A stretch of 64,000 nt of DNA from Chachezhania antarctica (GTDB lineage: Bacteria; Pseudomonadota; Alphaproteobacteria; Rhodobacterales; Rhodobacteraceae). Positions 8,975-19,400 of the stretch are shown one piece after another. How positions within the stretch are numbered: the first letter of the stretch is position 1; every line of letters begins with the position of its first letter. Location of the stretch: positions 310,001 to 374,000 of the forward strand of contig NZ_QZEX01000001.1 in the NCBI RefSeq assembly GCF_003646465.1. The letters run 5' to 3'. Made by a program: the position numbers and the translations under genes. The notes under the pieces are model-generated. The model saw nothing but the letters and a program-made list of their open reading frames with translations, was not told the DNA's origin and did not search any database.

Positions 8975-9631
8975 TCAGGCGTCGGTGGCCACGAGGAGCC
9001 AGTTGGGATCGTCGCTGCCCATCGTGCGCGCGAAGGTCCACGTGTCCTTCTGGCGTTTCGACGTGGTCGAACTGCCTTCGATGACGTTGCCCTCGCGGTC
9101 CTTCACGACCGAGGTCAGTTCGCCCACGAAGCGCATCGTGATCTCGGCCCGGCCGGTATCCTTGGCAAAGTCGGCGTCGGCCAGTGCGATCTCGCGCACG
9201 CCGATGAACTCGCTTTGAACGGTCAGGCCCTGATCTTCCCGTTGCGAGACGACATCGACGAAGGTTTCGAACACGTCCTCGGCAAGGTAGGGTTCGATCT
9301 CCGACAGGTTGCCCTTGTCGAACCCCAGGATGATCATCTCGTACGCGCCGCGGGCGCCCTGCACGAACTCGGTGACCGAGAAGCTTGGCTCGACCCGTTT
9401 CATCGCGGCCAGAGCGTCTGCGGCTTTCGAGCCTTCCTCGACATAATCGGTGATGTCGTGGTCCGGCCCGCCTTCGATCACTTCGAAATCCGGGCGCGGG
9501 GCACGGGCAGCGGTTTCCGGAACCTGCGGCTTCTCAAAGCCTTCCCGTGTCCCCAGCACGTTTCTGAGGCGCAGAATCAGGAAAATTGCGATTCCGGCCA
9601 GTATGAGAAGATGCAGAAGGGGCGATTGCAT
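8975..9631 (-). CDS. Tim44/TimA-family membrane-anchored adaptor protein
   Basis: 218 residues. One N-terminal transmembrane segment (about residues 5-22, HLLILAGIAIFLILRL), a proline-rich linker, then a Tim44-like domain from roughly residue 80 (FVQGARGAYEMIILGFDKGN). In mitochondria Tim44 tethers the import motor. Bacterial TimA/Tim44-like proteins are inner-membrane proteins of uncertain role. It heads the timA-mltA-smr unit and diverges from fxsA over a 129-bp shared promoter region. Confidence 0.85.
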   Translation of the reverse strand: MQSPLLHLLILAGIAIFLILRLRNVLGTREGFEKPQVPETAARAPRPDFEVIEGGPDHDITDYVEEGSKAADALAAMKRVEPSFSVTEFVQGARGAYEMIILGFDKGNLSEIEPYLAEDVFETFVDVVSQREDQGLTVQSEFIGVREIALADADFAKDTGRAEITMRFVGELTSVVKDREGNVIEGSSTTSKRQKDTWTFARTMGSDDPNWLLVATDA

Positions 9632-9760
9632 TTGAGCCTCTTTCAGGGTGCTGTGCGGACACGTCGATTGCGACGGGACGTTGTGCGATGCCCCGTGGTC
9701 ATTATGTAGGGGAGGGGAGGGGCCAAGTCCACCGCCCCCGAGACGCAGAAAGGACCGCTG

Positions 9761-10279
9761 ATGTACCTGTTCCTGGCATTTCTACTGGTGCCGATCATCG
9801 AAATCGCCCTGTTCATCCAGATTGGCGGGCTGATCGGCCTGTGGCCGACACTGGCAATCGTGGTGGGCACGGCCTTCCTGGGCAGCGCGCTGATGCGCAG
9901 CCAGGGGCGGTTGGCGCTGGCGGAAGTGCAACGTTCGTTCAACGACATGCGCGATCCCTCGGAACCCCTGGCCCATGGCGCTATGATCCTTGTCGCGGGC
10001 GTCCTGCTGATCACGCCGGGCATCATGACGGACGTGACAGGCTTTCTTCTCTTGATCCCGGGCGTTCGGTCATGGGTGATGCGAAGCGTGCGGTCGCGGG
10101 TAAAAGTCCAGCAATTCGAGATGCATGGCGGTGCCGGACCCCGCAGACGGCCCGATGGCGACATCATCGATGGCGACTATCGCGAGGTCGATCCCGATGC
10201 CGGGCAGCGCCCGCGACGGCCCGGGGCGGGCGGCCCTTCGGGCTGGGTGCAGGGTCCGGAGGACGACAAGCAGGCCTAA
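9761..10279 (+). CDS. fxsA: FxsA-family membrane protein
   Basis: 172 residues with two to three hydrophobic segments in the first 120. Family features are the N-terminal LFLAFLLVPIIEIALFIQIG and the GVLLITPGIMTDVTGFLLLI stretch. The C-terminal tail is hydrophilic and Arg/Gly/Pro-rich. In E. coli FxsA overproduction relieves F-plasmid exclusion of phage T7; its normal cellular role is unknown. It precedes secB on the same strand. Confidence 0.9.
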   Translation: MYLFLAFLLVPIIEIALFIQIGGLIGLWPTLAIVVGTAFLGSALMRSQGRLALAEVQRSFNDMRDPSEPLAHGAMILVAGVLLITPGIMTDVTGFLLLIPGVRSWVMRSVRSRVKVQQFEMHGGAGPRRRPDGDIIDGDYREVDPDAGQRPRRPGAGGPSGWVQGPEDDKQA

Positions 10280-10354
10280 GCCGCATTGTCCTGCCCCGCC
10301 GGGGCTGCTAGTCAACGGCGCAATTCGACATAGCCCGGTATCTAGGAGGTCCCA

Positions 10355-10849
10355 ATGGCCGAGAACGGAGCGGATGAAGCGCAACAGCAGCCGCAAATCC
10401 AGATGAACATTCTGAACCAGTTCGTGCGCGACATGTCTTTCGAGAACGTGATGGCGCAGAAAGGGTCGTCCGGCGAAGTTCAGCCGGACATCAACGTTCA
10501 GGTGAACCTCGACGCGCGGAAGCGGGGCGATGACGTCTACGAGGTGATCCTGAAGCTTTCCATCGAATCGAAGGCGAAGGAAGCCAAGGACGTCCTGTTC
10601 CTGATGGAACTGGACTATGCCGGCCTGTTCCGGATTGCCGGCGTGCCAGAAGACCAGCTGCACCCGTTCCTTCTGATCGAATGCCCGCGGATGCTGTTCC
10701 CCTTCGTGCGCCGGATCGTTTCGGACGTGACCCGCGACGGCGGCTACCCGCCACTGAACCTCGACACGATCGATTTCGTGAAGATCTACCGCCAGGAACT
10801 GGCGCGCCGTCAGGCGGCGACGGCGGAAGAGGCTCCGGCCGAGTCGTAA
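10355..10849 (+). CDS. secB: SecB, protein-export chaperone
   Basis: Tetrameric cytosolic chaperone that keeps preproteins unfolded and hands them to SecA. 164 residues. The conserved strands NILNQFVRDMSFEN, INVQVNLDARK and FLMELDYAGLFRI are present, as is the helix-flanking PRMLFPFVRRIVSDVTRDGGYPP. A strong Shine-Dalgarno TAGGAGGT lies 5 bases upstream of the ATG. A nested double-hairpin repeat follows. Confidence 0.97.
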   Translation: MAENGADEAQQQPQIQMNILNQFVRDMSFENVMAQKGSSGEVQPDINVQVNLDARKRGDDVYEVILKLSIESKAKEAKDVLFLMELDYAGLFRIAGVPEDQLHPFLLIECPRMLFPFVRRIVSDVTRDGGYPPLNLDTIDFVKIYRQELARRQAATAEEAPAES

Positions 10850-10857
10850 ATCCCGGG

Positions 10858-10942
10858 CCGGGTCGGCCAGAGCCGGCCCGCCCGCCCACCCCGTCGGATC
10901 GCGCCTGCGCGCGATCTTCCTTACCGGCTCTGACCGACCCGG
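10858..10942. repeat. Nested double-hairpin repeat, copy 2
   Basis: Outer arms CCGGGTCGGCCAGAGCCGG (10858-10876) and CCGGCTCTGACCGACCCGG (10924-10942) pair at 18 of 19 positions. The inner stem is GATCGCGC-CTGC-GCGCGATC (10897-10916). The core CCCACCCC-GTCG and trailing TTCCTTACCG match copy 1. It lies between the convergent secB and MFS genes and could end both transcripts. Confidence 0.75.
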
Positions 10943-10950
10943 GGCTGGTG

Positions 10951-12192
10951 TCAGGCGGGATGCAGATCGGGCAGGGCCTGCCGCGCGCGGCCGATGCCCA
11001 CCGCCATCGACAGGGTCGTCAGCCCGAAATAGGTTGCAATCGCAAGGAACTGGTGTTCCAACGGTACGCCGAAATCGATCAGGTAGCCGGTGATGACCGG
11101 CCCCAGTGCCGTTCCCAACACCATCACGGCCGATGCCATCGACTTGATCGCGCCGATATGGGCCGTGCCGTAGAATTCGGCCCAGAAGGCCGGGACCACG
11201 GTGTAGCTGGCGCCGACAGCCAGTCCGAAGGCCACGAAGCCAAGCGCTGCGGCCCCGGAACCCTGTGCCAGAGAGAAGATCGTGAAGGCCGCGATCATCG
11301 GCAGCTGGATCCACGGCATCAACCGCTGCGTGCCCTTGCGGTCAAGCAGCCAGCCTGCGCCGATCATCGCGCCCACAGCCGTCACGGTGTAGATCGGGAA
11401 AAGCGCCACAAGTTCCACATGTGGCAGACCCTTCACGTTGGCCATGTGCACCTGGTGGAAGAACAGCGCCGTACCCCAGGCCGCAGGGCCCAGCAGCGCC
11501 GGGACCATGAACCAGAACAGCGGATGGCGCAGCACCTCGCGCCGTTGCCAGTGGCGGCTGTCCATGCCCGCCCGGCTGTGACCGGCAGACAGGCTTTGCG
11601 GCGTGCGTTCGTGACGGAGCATCAGCATCAGCAGCGGGATCGCCGCCAGCGCCATGGCCGCTGCCAAGAACCACAGGTTCTGCCAGTCGGTCAGCTGCAT
11701 CAGCGCGACGAAGAGGAGGGGGAGCAGCGCCTCGCCCACTGAAAAGCCCAGCATGGCGATGGACAGCGCCCGCCCGCGGGTGGCCACGAACCAGCGTGCC
11801 ATGGCGACGGTCGAGGTCTGGCTTGTCATGCCCTGTCCGAAGAAGCGCAGCGCGAAGATGACGACGGGGAGAAGCCACACGGTGGAGATGGTGGCCATCG
11901 CGATGCAGGCCAGTGCCAGCCCGCCCAGCACCAGGGGCGCCAGCGCGCGGACGCGGAACCGGTCGGTCAGCATCCCGGCCCAGATCATCGTCAAGGCAGA
12001 CAGCGCCGTGCCGGCGAAGTAGATGCCGCCCCAGTCACCATGGCCCAGTCCGAACCGTTCACGGATCCCGCCGGCAAAGACCGAGATGAAGAAGGTCTGC
12101 CCGAAGCTCGACAGGAAGGTGAGCATGGCTCCGGTGGCGAGCCAGGGCGCGTTGGCGGTCAGGAAGTGTCGGAAGCCGGGGGCGGATTGCAT
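10951..12192 (-). CDS. MFS transporter, unknown substrate
   Basis: 413 residues and about 12 transmembrane segments. The TM2-3 loop has the MFS signature as AGMLTDRFRVRALAPL, and the N and C halves are separated by a charged loop around residue 200 (RHERTPQSLSAGHSRAG). I chose the ATG at 12192 (MQSAPGFRHFLTANAPWLAT), since upstream codons read as Arg-rich non-membrane sequence. No catabolic gene next to it suggests a substrate. A drug/metabolite exporter or monocarboxylate carrier is equally possible. Confidence 0.85.
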   Translation of the reverse strand: MQSAPGFRHFLTANAPWLATGAMLTFLSSFGQTFFISVFAGGIRERFGLGHGDWGGIYFAGTALSALTMIWAGMLTDRFRVRALAPLVLGGLALACIAMATISTVWLLPVVIFALRFFGQGMTSQTSTVAMARWFVATRGRALSIAMLGFSVGEALLPLLFVALMQLTDWQNLWFLAAAMALAAIPLLMLMLRHERTPQSLSAGHSRAGMDSRHWQRREVLRHPLFWFMVPALLGPAAWGTALFFHQVHMANVKGLPHVELVALFPIYTVTAVGAMIGAGWLLDRKGTQRLMPWIQLPMIAAFTIFSLAQGSGAAALGFVAFGLAVGASYTVVPAFWAEFYGTAHIGAIKSMASAVMVLGTALGPVITGYLIDFGVPLEHQFLAIATYFGLTTLSMAVGIGRARQALPDLHPA

Positions 12193-12274
12193 GGCCGAGC
12201 ATTGGCGGCGAAAATGATCGGGCGCAAGGGCACGGCCGTGGCAACCGCCGGGCCGTATCTCCCGCGCCACCCGT

Positions 12275-12349
12275 CCCGATCCCGCGCTGCCCGCACGCCC
12301 GGCCCACCGGCGGATGCGTGTCCGCATCCGCCTTCGGCGCGGGATCGGG
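12275..12349. repeat. Nested double-hairpin repeat, copy 3
   Basis: Outer arms CCCGATCCCGCGC (12275-12287) and GCGCGGGATCGGG (12337-12349) are perfect complements. The inner stem is GCGGATGCG-TGTC-CGCATCCGC (12310-12331). CCCACC precedes the inner stem and CCTTCGG follows. It sits between the hslU stop and the MFS start, both on the minus strand. Confidence 0.65.
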
Positions 12350-12366
12350 CCGGGCGCCGCGGAGCG

Positions 12367-13674
12367 TCAGAGCATGTAGCGGCTGATATCGGTGGAGCGG
12401 CTGAGTTCGCCCAGGTTGCTTTCGACGAACCCGGCATCGACCGTGATCGTGTCGCCATTTTTGTCGGGCGCGGTGAAGGAAAGCTCCTCGAACACGCGTT
12501 CCAGCACGGTGTAGAGGCGCCGGGCACCGATGTTTTCCACGGCCTTGTTCACCTCTGCCGCGATGCGGGCCAGCGCCGCGATACCGTCTTCTGTGAAGGT
12601 CACCGTGACGCCTTCGGTGCCCAGAAGCGCGGTGTACTGGCGGGTGAGCGCATTGTCGGTTTCCGTCAGGATGCGGACGAAATCCTGTTCGGTCAGCGCG
12701 CGAAGTTCCACCCGGATCGGCAGCCGGCCTTGCAGTTCGGGCAGCAGGTCCGACGGCTTGGCCACATGGAACGCGCCCGAGGCGATGAAGAGGATATGGT
12801 CGGTCTTCACCGGGCCGTGCTTCGTTGACACAGTGGTCCCTTCGATCAGCGGCAGCAGATCGCGCTGCACGCCTTCGCGGCTCACGTCACCGCCGCGGGC
12901 ATCGGCGCGGGCGCAGACCTTGTCGATCTCGTCGATGAAGACGATGCCGTTGTCCTGCACGGATTCCAGCGCGATGCGGGTCACTGCCTCGTCGTCCAGC
13001 AGCTTGTCGGCCTCTTCCCCGATCAGCACCTCATAGCTTTCGGCCACTGTCAGCCGCTTGCGTGTGGTGCGCTGGCCAAGGGCCTTTCCGAACAGATCGC
13101 CCAGGTTCATCATCCCCATCTGCCCACCGGGCTGTCCGGGAATGTCGAAGGACGGGAAGGGGGAGGACGTGTCGGCGACGTCCAGCTCGATCACGGTATC
13201 GTCAAGCTCCCCGGAATGAAGTTTCTTGCGGAAGCTTTCGCGCGTGCTCTCCCGGGCGTCTTCGCCGGCGATGGCTGAAATCACCCGGTCCTCGGCGGAT
13301 TTCTGGGCGGCCGCCTTCACGTCCTCGCGCATGGTGGAGCGGGTCTGGACGATGGCGGCATCGACCAGATCGCGGATGATCTGTTCCACGTCGCGGCCGA
13401 CGTAGCCCACCTCGGTAAACTTCGTCGCCTCGACCTTCAGGAACGGCGCCTTCGCCAGCTTCGCCAGCCGGCGCGAGATTTCCGTCTTGCCGACGCCGGT
13501 GGGGCCGATCATCAGGATGTTCTTCGGGAAGACCTCGTCCTGCAGGTCCGGACCCAGCTGGTTGCGCCGCCAGCGCGAGCGCAGGGCCACGGCGACGGCA
13601 CGCTTGGCTTCGGCCTGTCCGATGATGAAACGGTCGAGTTCGGAGACGATTTCGCGGGGGGTCAGATCGGTCAT
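12367..13674 (-). CDS. hslU: HslU, ATPase subunit of the HslUV protease
   Basis: AAA+ unfoldase that feeds substrates to HslV. 435 residues. An N-terminal [16 protein letters not shown], Walker [10 protein letters not shown], the pore-loop GYVGRDVE, an I-domain, Walker [11 protein letters not shown], a sensor region, and the C-terminal SRYML tail that docks into HslV. The ATG at 13674 overlaps the preceding membrane-protein stop by 4 bases. Confidence 0.97.
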   Translation of the reverse strand: MTDLTPREIVSELDRFIIGQAEAKRAVAVALRSRWRRNQLGPDLQDEVFPKNILMIGPTGVGKTEISRRLAKLAKAPFLKVEATKFTEVGYVGRDVEQIIRDLVDAAIVQTRSTMREDVKAAAQKSAEDRVISAIAGEDARESTRESFRKKLHSGELDDTVIELDVADTSSPFPSFDIPGQPGGQMGMMNLGDLFGKALGQRTTRKRLTVAESYEVLIGEEADKLLDDEAVTRIALESVQDNGIVFIDEIDKVCARADARGGDVSREGVQRDLLPLIEGTTVSTKHGPVKTDHILFIASGAFHVAKPSDLLPELQGRLPIRVELRALTEQDFVRILTETDNALTRQYTALLGTEGVTVTFTEDGIAALARIAAEVNKAVENIGARRLYTVLERVFEELSFTAPDKNGDTITVDAGFVESNLGELSRSTDISRYML

Positions 13675-14762
13675 GCGAGACTTTCGGGTAGATGAGCAGG
13701 AGGCAGCCAGCGACGGGCGGACCCGAGCGGCAGGATGGACAGGAGCGCGGCCCGGATCCTGGCCCAGAACGCGCCGAGCGTGACAAGGAAGACGCCAAGG
13801 CCAAGGATCAGCCAGGCAAAGTTGCCGTCGGTCACCCCGTTCGACAGGGTGGCGATGACGGTGACGACATAGACGATGGCCGCCAGCAGGAACGACCGGC
13901 GGTCGATCACCACGGCAACCAGCGCGAAAAGCGCCATCAGCACGATGAGCGCGGCATTGGCCATGTCGTGGCTGGAGCTGAGAACCGACAGCGCGACGGT
14001 GTTGATGATCATCGGCGCGGCCACGAGGTGCAGCCAGAACCCCTGCGCCGCCCGCCGCGTCACGCGGTGGGGATCGGACGCATCGAAGACCATGGCGACG
14101 GCGAAACAGGCAAGGCCCAGTGCAAGCGTGACCCAGGCCAGGCTGCCTTCGGCGGAGAAGACGAAGATCTCCTGCACGCTGTCGGGCGTGCCGGTGCGGG
14201 TGGCGGCGGCGATCAGCGCGGTGCCGAACAGCACAAGTGCAATCAGCGCCATGGCAAAGGGCACCCGGAAACGCCACCAGTAAACCAGCGTCGCGGCGAC
14301 GGTCAGCAGGCCGGGGACAACGAGGCTGGAAAAATCCTCCTGCGCGACCATGAAGACCTGCGCCAGCCACTGCGAGAAGCCGAAGGCGGCGGCGCCGGTG
14401 AACAGGATCGACAGCAGGATCGACGGGCCCACCATGCGGCGGCGGCGGATGAAGTATTCCGACAGGAGCCAGACAAAGGCCACGCTGACAACGCTCGCGA
14501 TCATCAGCGTGGACCGCCACGCCATCGGGTCGAGCGTCAGGAAGACGCTCACCACCGCGCCCCAGCCGGCGGACAGGATGATCAGGCCCACGACAATGAA
14601 GATCTCGTTGAAACCGCGGAAAAGCTCGAACGGCTCATCTCCGGGCGACAGGTCCTCGCGCGCGCCGCGGCGCGACTGCGCCAGCGCGGTCAGCGATGCA
14701 GCCTGGCCTTCGCTGATCAGCCCGCTGCCCACGGCGGCCCGGATGTCGTCGGTTCCGATCAT
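13671..14762 (-). CDS. Polytopic membrane protein of unknown function between hslV and hslU
   Basis: 363 residues with about ten hydrophobic segments from residue 55 onward. The soluble N terminus contains [16 protein letters not shown], reminiscent in layout of DUF2157-type membrane proteins, but I cannot confirm membership. Start and stop each overlap a neighbour by 4 bases (hslV stop, hslU start), so it is translated as part of the HslVU operon. No catalytic motif is seen. A membrane partner or regulator of HslUV is possible but only inferred from position. Confidence 0.8.
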   Translation of the reverse strand: MIGTDDIRAAVGSGLISEGQAASLTALAQSRRGAREDLSPGDEPFELFRGFNEIFIVVGLIILSAGWGAVVSVFLTLDPMAWRSTLMIASVVSVAFVWLLSEYFIRRRRMVGPSILLSILFTGAAAFGFSQWLAQVFMVAQEDFSSLVVPGLLTVAATLVYWWRFRVPFAMALIALVLFGTALIAAATRTGTPDSVQEIFVFSAEGSLAWVTLALGLACFAVAMVFDASDPHRVTRRAAQGFWLHLVAAPMIINTVALSVLSSSHDMANAALIVLMALFALVAVVIDRRSFLLAAIVYVVTVIATLSNGVTDGNFAWLILGLGVFLVTLGAFWARIRAALLSILPLGSARRWLPPAHLPESLA

Positions 14763-15313
14763 CCGATGGTTTCGACGGTCAGGTTGGTGTTGGTGTAGAC
14801 GCAGATCTCGGCCGCGATGGCCATGGCGCGGCGGGCGATGTCCTCGGCCGACATGTCGGTGTCGGCCAGCGCGCGCGCGGCCGACAAGGCATAGTTCCCG
14901 CCCGAGCCGATGGCGGCGATCCCGTATTCCGGCTCCAGCACGTCACCGGCGCCTGTGACGACCAGAAGTTCCTTGCCATCGGTGACGATCAGCATCGCTT
15001 CAAGTTTCTGCAGGTACTTGTCGGTGCGCCAGTCCTTGGCCAGCTCGACACACGCGCGGGCCAGCTGTCCCGGCACGGCTTCCAGTTTGGCTTCCAGGCG
15101 TTCCAGCAGGGCAAAGGCATCGGCGGTCGAGCCTGCGAAGCCCGCCACGATCTCGGCCCCGCCGGGGGTCAGGCGCCGCACCTTGCGGGCGGTGCCCTTC
15201 ATCACGGTCTGCCCCATCGAGACCTGGCCATCGCCGGCAATCGTCACCTTGCCGTCCTTGGCCACGCCGATGATCGTGGTGCCGTGCCAGCCGGGGAAAT
15301 CCGTATCGCTCAT
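14759..15313 (-). CDS. hslV: HslV, peptidase subunit of the HslUV protease
   Basis: Threonine protease of the proteasome beta-subunit family. 184 residues. The propeptide [11 protein letters not shown] is followed by [20 protein letters not shown]; mature Thr12 is the nucleophile. [17 protein letters not shown] and [14 protein letters not shown] match the family. I chose the ATG at 15313 because it gives this short propeptide. A repeat element separates it from the thioesterase gene. Confidence 0.97.
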   Translation of the reverse strand: MSDTDFPGWHGTTIIGVAKDGKVTIAGDGQVSMGQTVMKGTARKVRRLTPGGAEIVAGFAGSTADAFALLERLEAKLEAVPGQLARACVELAKDWRTDKYLQKLEAMLIVTDGKELLVVTGAGDVLEPEYGIAAIGSGGNYALSAARALADTDMSAEDIARRAMAIAAEICVYTNTNLTVETIG

Positions 15314-15452
15314 GTCTGCTCCTGTTTCCGGGGCTTGAGCCCGTCCTTGTGACAGGGGCCACATATGGAACCCGAGCGCGACCGGGACAAGGGTGCTTGT
15401 CGAAGGGGAAGGCCCGGACATTTCGAGCGTTGGGCTTGTTCCGGGCCGCGGG

Positions 15453-15551
15453 TGCCTCCGGCGGGAGTATTTGGGAAGAGAAGAAAGATAAGGCGCGCCC
15501 CTAATTCTTTGGTCTGAAAATACCTCAGGGGTGCGGGGACAGCGTCCCCGC
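15453..15551. repeat. GTATTT-armed palindromic repeat, copy B
   Basis: Begins GCCTCCGGCGGGAGTATTTG (15454 on), continues with GAAGAGAAGAAAG, has a degenerate returning arm TCTGAAAATACCTC (15513-15526), and ends with a perfect hairpin GCGGGGAC-AGC-GTCCCCGC (15533-15551) next to the thioesterase stop. Confidence 0.65.
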
Positions 15552-15571
15552 CTGTCCCGGCTTTCGGGCGT

Positions 15572-16003
15572 TCATACGGGAACCGGGATGATCGTCCCCT
15601 GGCAGGCCGCGATCAGCTTGCGGGTGCCGTCGGGCGCTTCGGCCCAGACGTCCGATGCCACGGCGACGACGCGGCGGCCGGGTTTCAGGATGCGGCCCTC
15701 GGCCACCAGCCGGCCGGCGCCGGGGGCGAGGAAGTTGATCTTCATCTCGACCGTCATCACCTCGACCTCCAGCGGCAGGACCGACATCGCGGCATAGCCC
15801 GCCGCCGTGTCCCCCAGCGCGAAGGTGAAGCCGCCATGGGCGAAGCCCTGCTGCTGGCGGAGGTTCTCGGGCAATTCGGCGGCAATGGTCACGCGGCCCC
15901 ACGCGACGGACGTCAGGTCCGCACCGGCGCCTGACATCAATGTCTGTCGGGCGAAGCTCTCCCGGATCTTCGCGTCCATCCCCGTGGCCAATTGGTCTGT
16001 CAT
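15572..16003 (-). CDS. PaaI-like hotdog-fold acyl-CoA thioesterase
   Basis: 143 residues. The hotdog-fold signature QQQGFAHGGFTFALGDTAAG includes the HGG turn and the catalytic Asp of PaaI-type thioesterases, with MKINFLAP and SDVWAEAPDGT strands downstream. Predicted to hydrolyse acyl-CoA thioesters; the substrate is unknown because no catabolic gene adjoins it. The ATG at 16003 (MTDQLATGMD) has a GAGGA ribosome-binding site 4 bases upstream. Confidence 0.88.
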   Translation of the reverse strand: MTDQLATGMDAKIRESFARQTLMSGAGADLTSVAWGRVTIAAELPENLRQQQGFAHGGFTFALGDTAAGYAAMSVLPLEVEVMTVEMKINFLAPGAGRLVAEGRILKPGRRVVAVASDVWAEAPDGTRKLIAACQGTIIPVPV

Positions 16004-16057
16004 GTGGTCCTCCCCCCGTGCCCGACTATCGGCGGCGGTGCGGGCGGGGCGCAAACG

Positions 16058-16091
16058 AAAAAGCGCCCCGGACGCGGGTCCGGAGCGCTTT
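16058..16091 (-). terminator. Rho-independent terminator after trxA
   Basis: On the minus strand AAAGCGCTCCGGAC pairs with GTCCGGGGCGCTTTTT around a short GC loop. The T-run falls at the minus-strand 3' end, 24 bases past the trxA stop. It likely ends the tsaE-amgK-murU-addBA-trxA transcript. Confidence 0.85.
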
Positions 16092-16114
16092 GGAACGTAA
16101 GGTTTTCGGGCGGA

Positions 16115-16435
16115 TCAGATCGCGCCGTCGATCCAGCTTTGCAGCGCGGCCTTGGGGGCTGCGCCGGCGCGGTTGGAAATGACCTCGCCATCCTTGAAGA
16201 TGAAGAGCGCCGGGATCCCGCGCACGCCGAGCGAGGCGGCGGTGTTCGGGTTCTGGTCTACGTCGACCTTGGCCAGCTTGATCTTGCCGCCATATTGTTC
16301 GGCCAGTTCTTCCAAGGCCGGGCTGATCTGACGGCACGGCCCGCACCATTCCGCCCAGAAGTCGACGACGACCGGAACGTCGGACTGGCGGACTTCGCTG
16401 TCAAAGGTGGCGTCGGTTACGGCAACGCTGGACAT
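16115..16435 (-). CDS. trxA: Thioredoxin
   Basis: Small disulfide reductase, 106 residues. The active site is [10 protein letters not shown] (WCGPC), with [28 protein letters not shown] after it, including the cis-Pro loop. The ribosome-binding site GGAGA lies 6 bases upstream. It is 36 bases downstream of addA and followed by a clear terminator. Provides electrons for ribonucleotide reductase and protein thiol repair. Confidence 0.97.
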   Translation of the reverse strand: MSSVAVTDATFDSEVRQSDVPVVVDFWAEWCGPCRQISPALEELAEQYGGKIKLAKVDVDQNPNTAASLGVRGIPALFIFKDGEVISNRAGAAPKAALQSWIDGAI

Positions 16436-16471
16436 GTGCTGTCTCCAATATGAAATCTCGACCCGCCGAAC

Positions 16472-19400
16472 CTAGGGAGCGGGCGGAACCGCGTCAAGAT
16501 CCGGTACCCGGGCCAGCGCCGCCCTCACGACCTCGTGCGGGAGGGGCATGTGCGTGCCCGTGCGGGTCCAGATGACGCCCAGTTCGATGGCCCTGTCGGG
16601 ATAGATCTGTTCTAGCGCAACAAGATAGGCCCCCATCTGGCGCAGGATGCCATCCGGACATTCGGCGGCAGAGGCGGGGACCACCGCGTTCGACTTGAAA
16701 TCCGCAACCCGGATATGCGTGTCCTGCACGATCAGCCGGTCGATCACGCCATGAAGCCGCCGGTTGAAGAGCGGCGCGGTCACCGGGACCTCCGCCAGCA
16801 CGTCCGGTGCGAAGAACGGGGCGAGGGCCGGGGCCTGCAGGACAGTCGCGGCTTCGGTCAGAAGGTCCGTGCGTTCGGCATCCTCCATGTCGGGCAGGAT
16901 GCGGGTGGCGGCATGGGGCCAGTCCGCGGGTTGGTCGAAGATCAGATGTTCCAGCAGCAGGTGGATCCGCGTGCCGCGCAGCTTGGCGGCCTCCTCCTCC
17001 AACCCGGTGTCGCCCGCCAGAGCCTTGGGACCGCCAAGATCCGACGGCGACAGGATTGCCGGCGCCGGCGGCGGGACGGTCACGGAATGGCGGAACAGGT
17101 CGGGGACTTCGGGCAGGGTGGCCGTGGTCGTGGTGAAGTCCGTGGCCGCGCCCATGGTCCACTCGCCCGAGGTCAGCCGCAGCCCGTCGCCGCCCTCGCA
17201 GTTCAGGGGCAGGGCGTTCAGCGACCTCAGCGCCGTTTCGACGCGTTCGTACCACGTGGGCGGGCTGTTCCTCGACGCAAGCTCCCCCGAAGCAGCGACC
17301 ACCAGCCAGCTTTCGGCGCGCGTGAGCGCTACGTACAGAAGCCGCAACCGTTCCTCCGCATCCCGCTCCTGCGCGTCGTCGCGGGCCGCGCGCAGGGGGG
17401 CGGGCATGTCGTCGACGACCGGGTTCCAGTAGGGCACGTCGCCCAGCGTCGTGATCGCGTTGGTCATGCGGGCCTGATGGCGGGCGGTGTCGGGCAGGAT
17501 CAGCACCGGCGCCTCCAGACCCTTGGCGCCATGCACCGTCATCACCCGGATCTGGTCGCCCACCGCGCCCATCTGACGCTTGATCTCCAGATCGTCGGTT
17601 TCCATCCACGTCAGGAACCCCGTCAGGCTGGGCACTTCCGACCGTTCATAGGCCAGCGCCTGACTTAGCAGCGCGTCGATCCCGTCCTCGGCCTCGGCCC
17701 CCAGCCGGCCCAGAAGGCGGCGGCGGCCGTCATGGCGGGTCAGGATCCGGTCGATCAGGTCGTAGGGGCGCAGGAAATCGGCGTTGTCGCGCAGGTCTGT
17801 CAGGATGGCGAGCGTCTGCGGATGCGTCTCGACCTGCCCGCGCAGCACTTCCCACAGATAAGCGCCGTCGCGGCCATGGGCGAGGTGGTAGAGATCGTTT
17901 TCCGTCCACCCGAACAAGGGCGATTTCAGCGCGGCGGCCAGCGACAGGTCATCTTCCGGCGTGGCGAGGAAGGACAGGACGGCGGCCAGATCCTTCACCG
18001 CCAGTTCCGCGCCCACCTTCAGGCGGTCGGCCCCGGCAATCGGCAGGCCCAGCACCTTGCAGGCGCGGATGATCGAGGCAAAGAGCTCCGACCGCCGCCG
18101 CACGAGGATCAGGACGTCGCCATAGCGCATCTTCCGGCGGGCATTCCCTGCGGGCAGCGTTTCGCCGCCTTCGACCTGCGCCTTGATCCACGCGGCGATG
18201 CGTTCGGCCAGAACGGTGGTGTGGTGGGCCTGCCCGGGGCGGTCGACGGGATCGGTCCAGTGGCTGTCGTCCTCGGCATCCGTCTTTTCGACCAGTGGCC
18301 ACAGGTCGACGCGGCCAGGCATCTCGCCATGGAAGGGACGGTGCTGGCTTTCGCGGAACCCAGGCGTGACGTCCGGATCGAAGACCTGGTCCACCAGTTC
18401 AAGGATCGCAGGCGCCGAGCGGAAAGAATATTCCAGCACAAGGTCCTGCATTCCGGGACCGGCGGCTTTCAGCCCTTCCTTGAACCCGTCGCGCATCGTG
18501 TCGAAGGCGGCGGCATTGGCGCCCTGGAAGGAATAGATCGATTGCTTGCGGTCACCGACCACGAAAAGCGTGCGCGCCCGGTCCCGATCCGCGCCCTTGC
18601 CGGCCATGAATTCCTGCGTCAGCGCCTCGATCACGTCCCATTGCGCGGGGGAGGTATCCTGCGCCTCGTCCACGAGGATATGGTCGATCCCGCCGTCCAG
18701 CCGGTAGAGAACCCATGTCGCGACGCCGGGATCGCGCAGCAGCTTGCGCGCGCGGCCGATCAGGTCGTCGAAGTCGAGCCAGCCGCGCAATTGCTTGCGG
18801 CGTTCGTATTCCGGCAGAAATGTATTGGCGAAGCGCAGCAGGGCTTCGGCCTTGTCCACGGCCGCCAGTGCCAGGCGGCGGTCGCGGGCGTCCTGCACGC
18901 GGACCATGAAGGCGTCGAGTTCCGGCAGGACCGCGCCGAGACGTGTCTGCGTGGCCTTCGTGGGGAACTTGCCGATCTTGGCGCCGAACGGGTCCTTGGC
19001 CGAGCCGCCGAACAGGAACACCTTTTCCAGCACCGGCAGGTCGGCCATGCCGGGGGTGCCGACGGGCAACAGCTTCTCCAGCGCGTCCACATCCGTTTTC
19101 GACCCTTCGGCCAGCCCTTCACGCAGCGCGGCCAGAAGGGCGGTTTCACTGCCAAGGAAGGTCTCCTGCTCCAGATCGGCCCAATCGTAGTCGTCGGGCA
19201 GGTCCAGCCCGCAAAACAGGCTCGCCCTGTCGTGGCCGCCCGCGAAGGCCTCGCGCGCGCCGGTGATCGCGCGCGTCAGGGCCGCGAAATCGCTGTCCGA
19301 CAGGTAGGCCGCCACGCCATCGACCAAGGGCATCTGCGGGCCCGAGGCCATGTCCTCCACGATCTCGGCCCGCAGCAGATCGGCGGCGCGGTCTTCCATT

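Noticed and set aside
9761-10279. FxsA as a phage-defence gene
   Set aside because: The T7 exclusion effect is an overproduction phenotype in E. coli. The gene sits in a core-gene context beside secB with no defence genes nearby.
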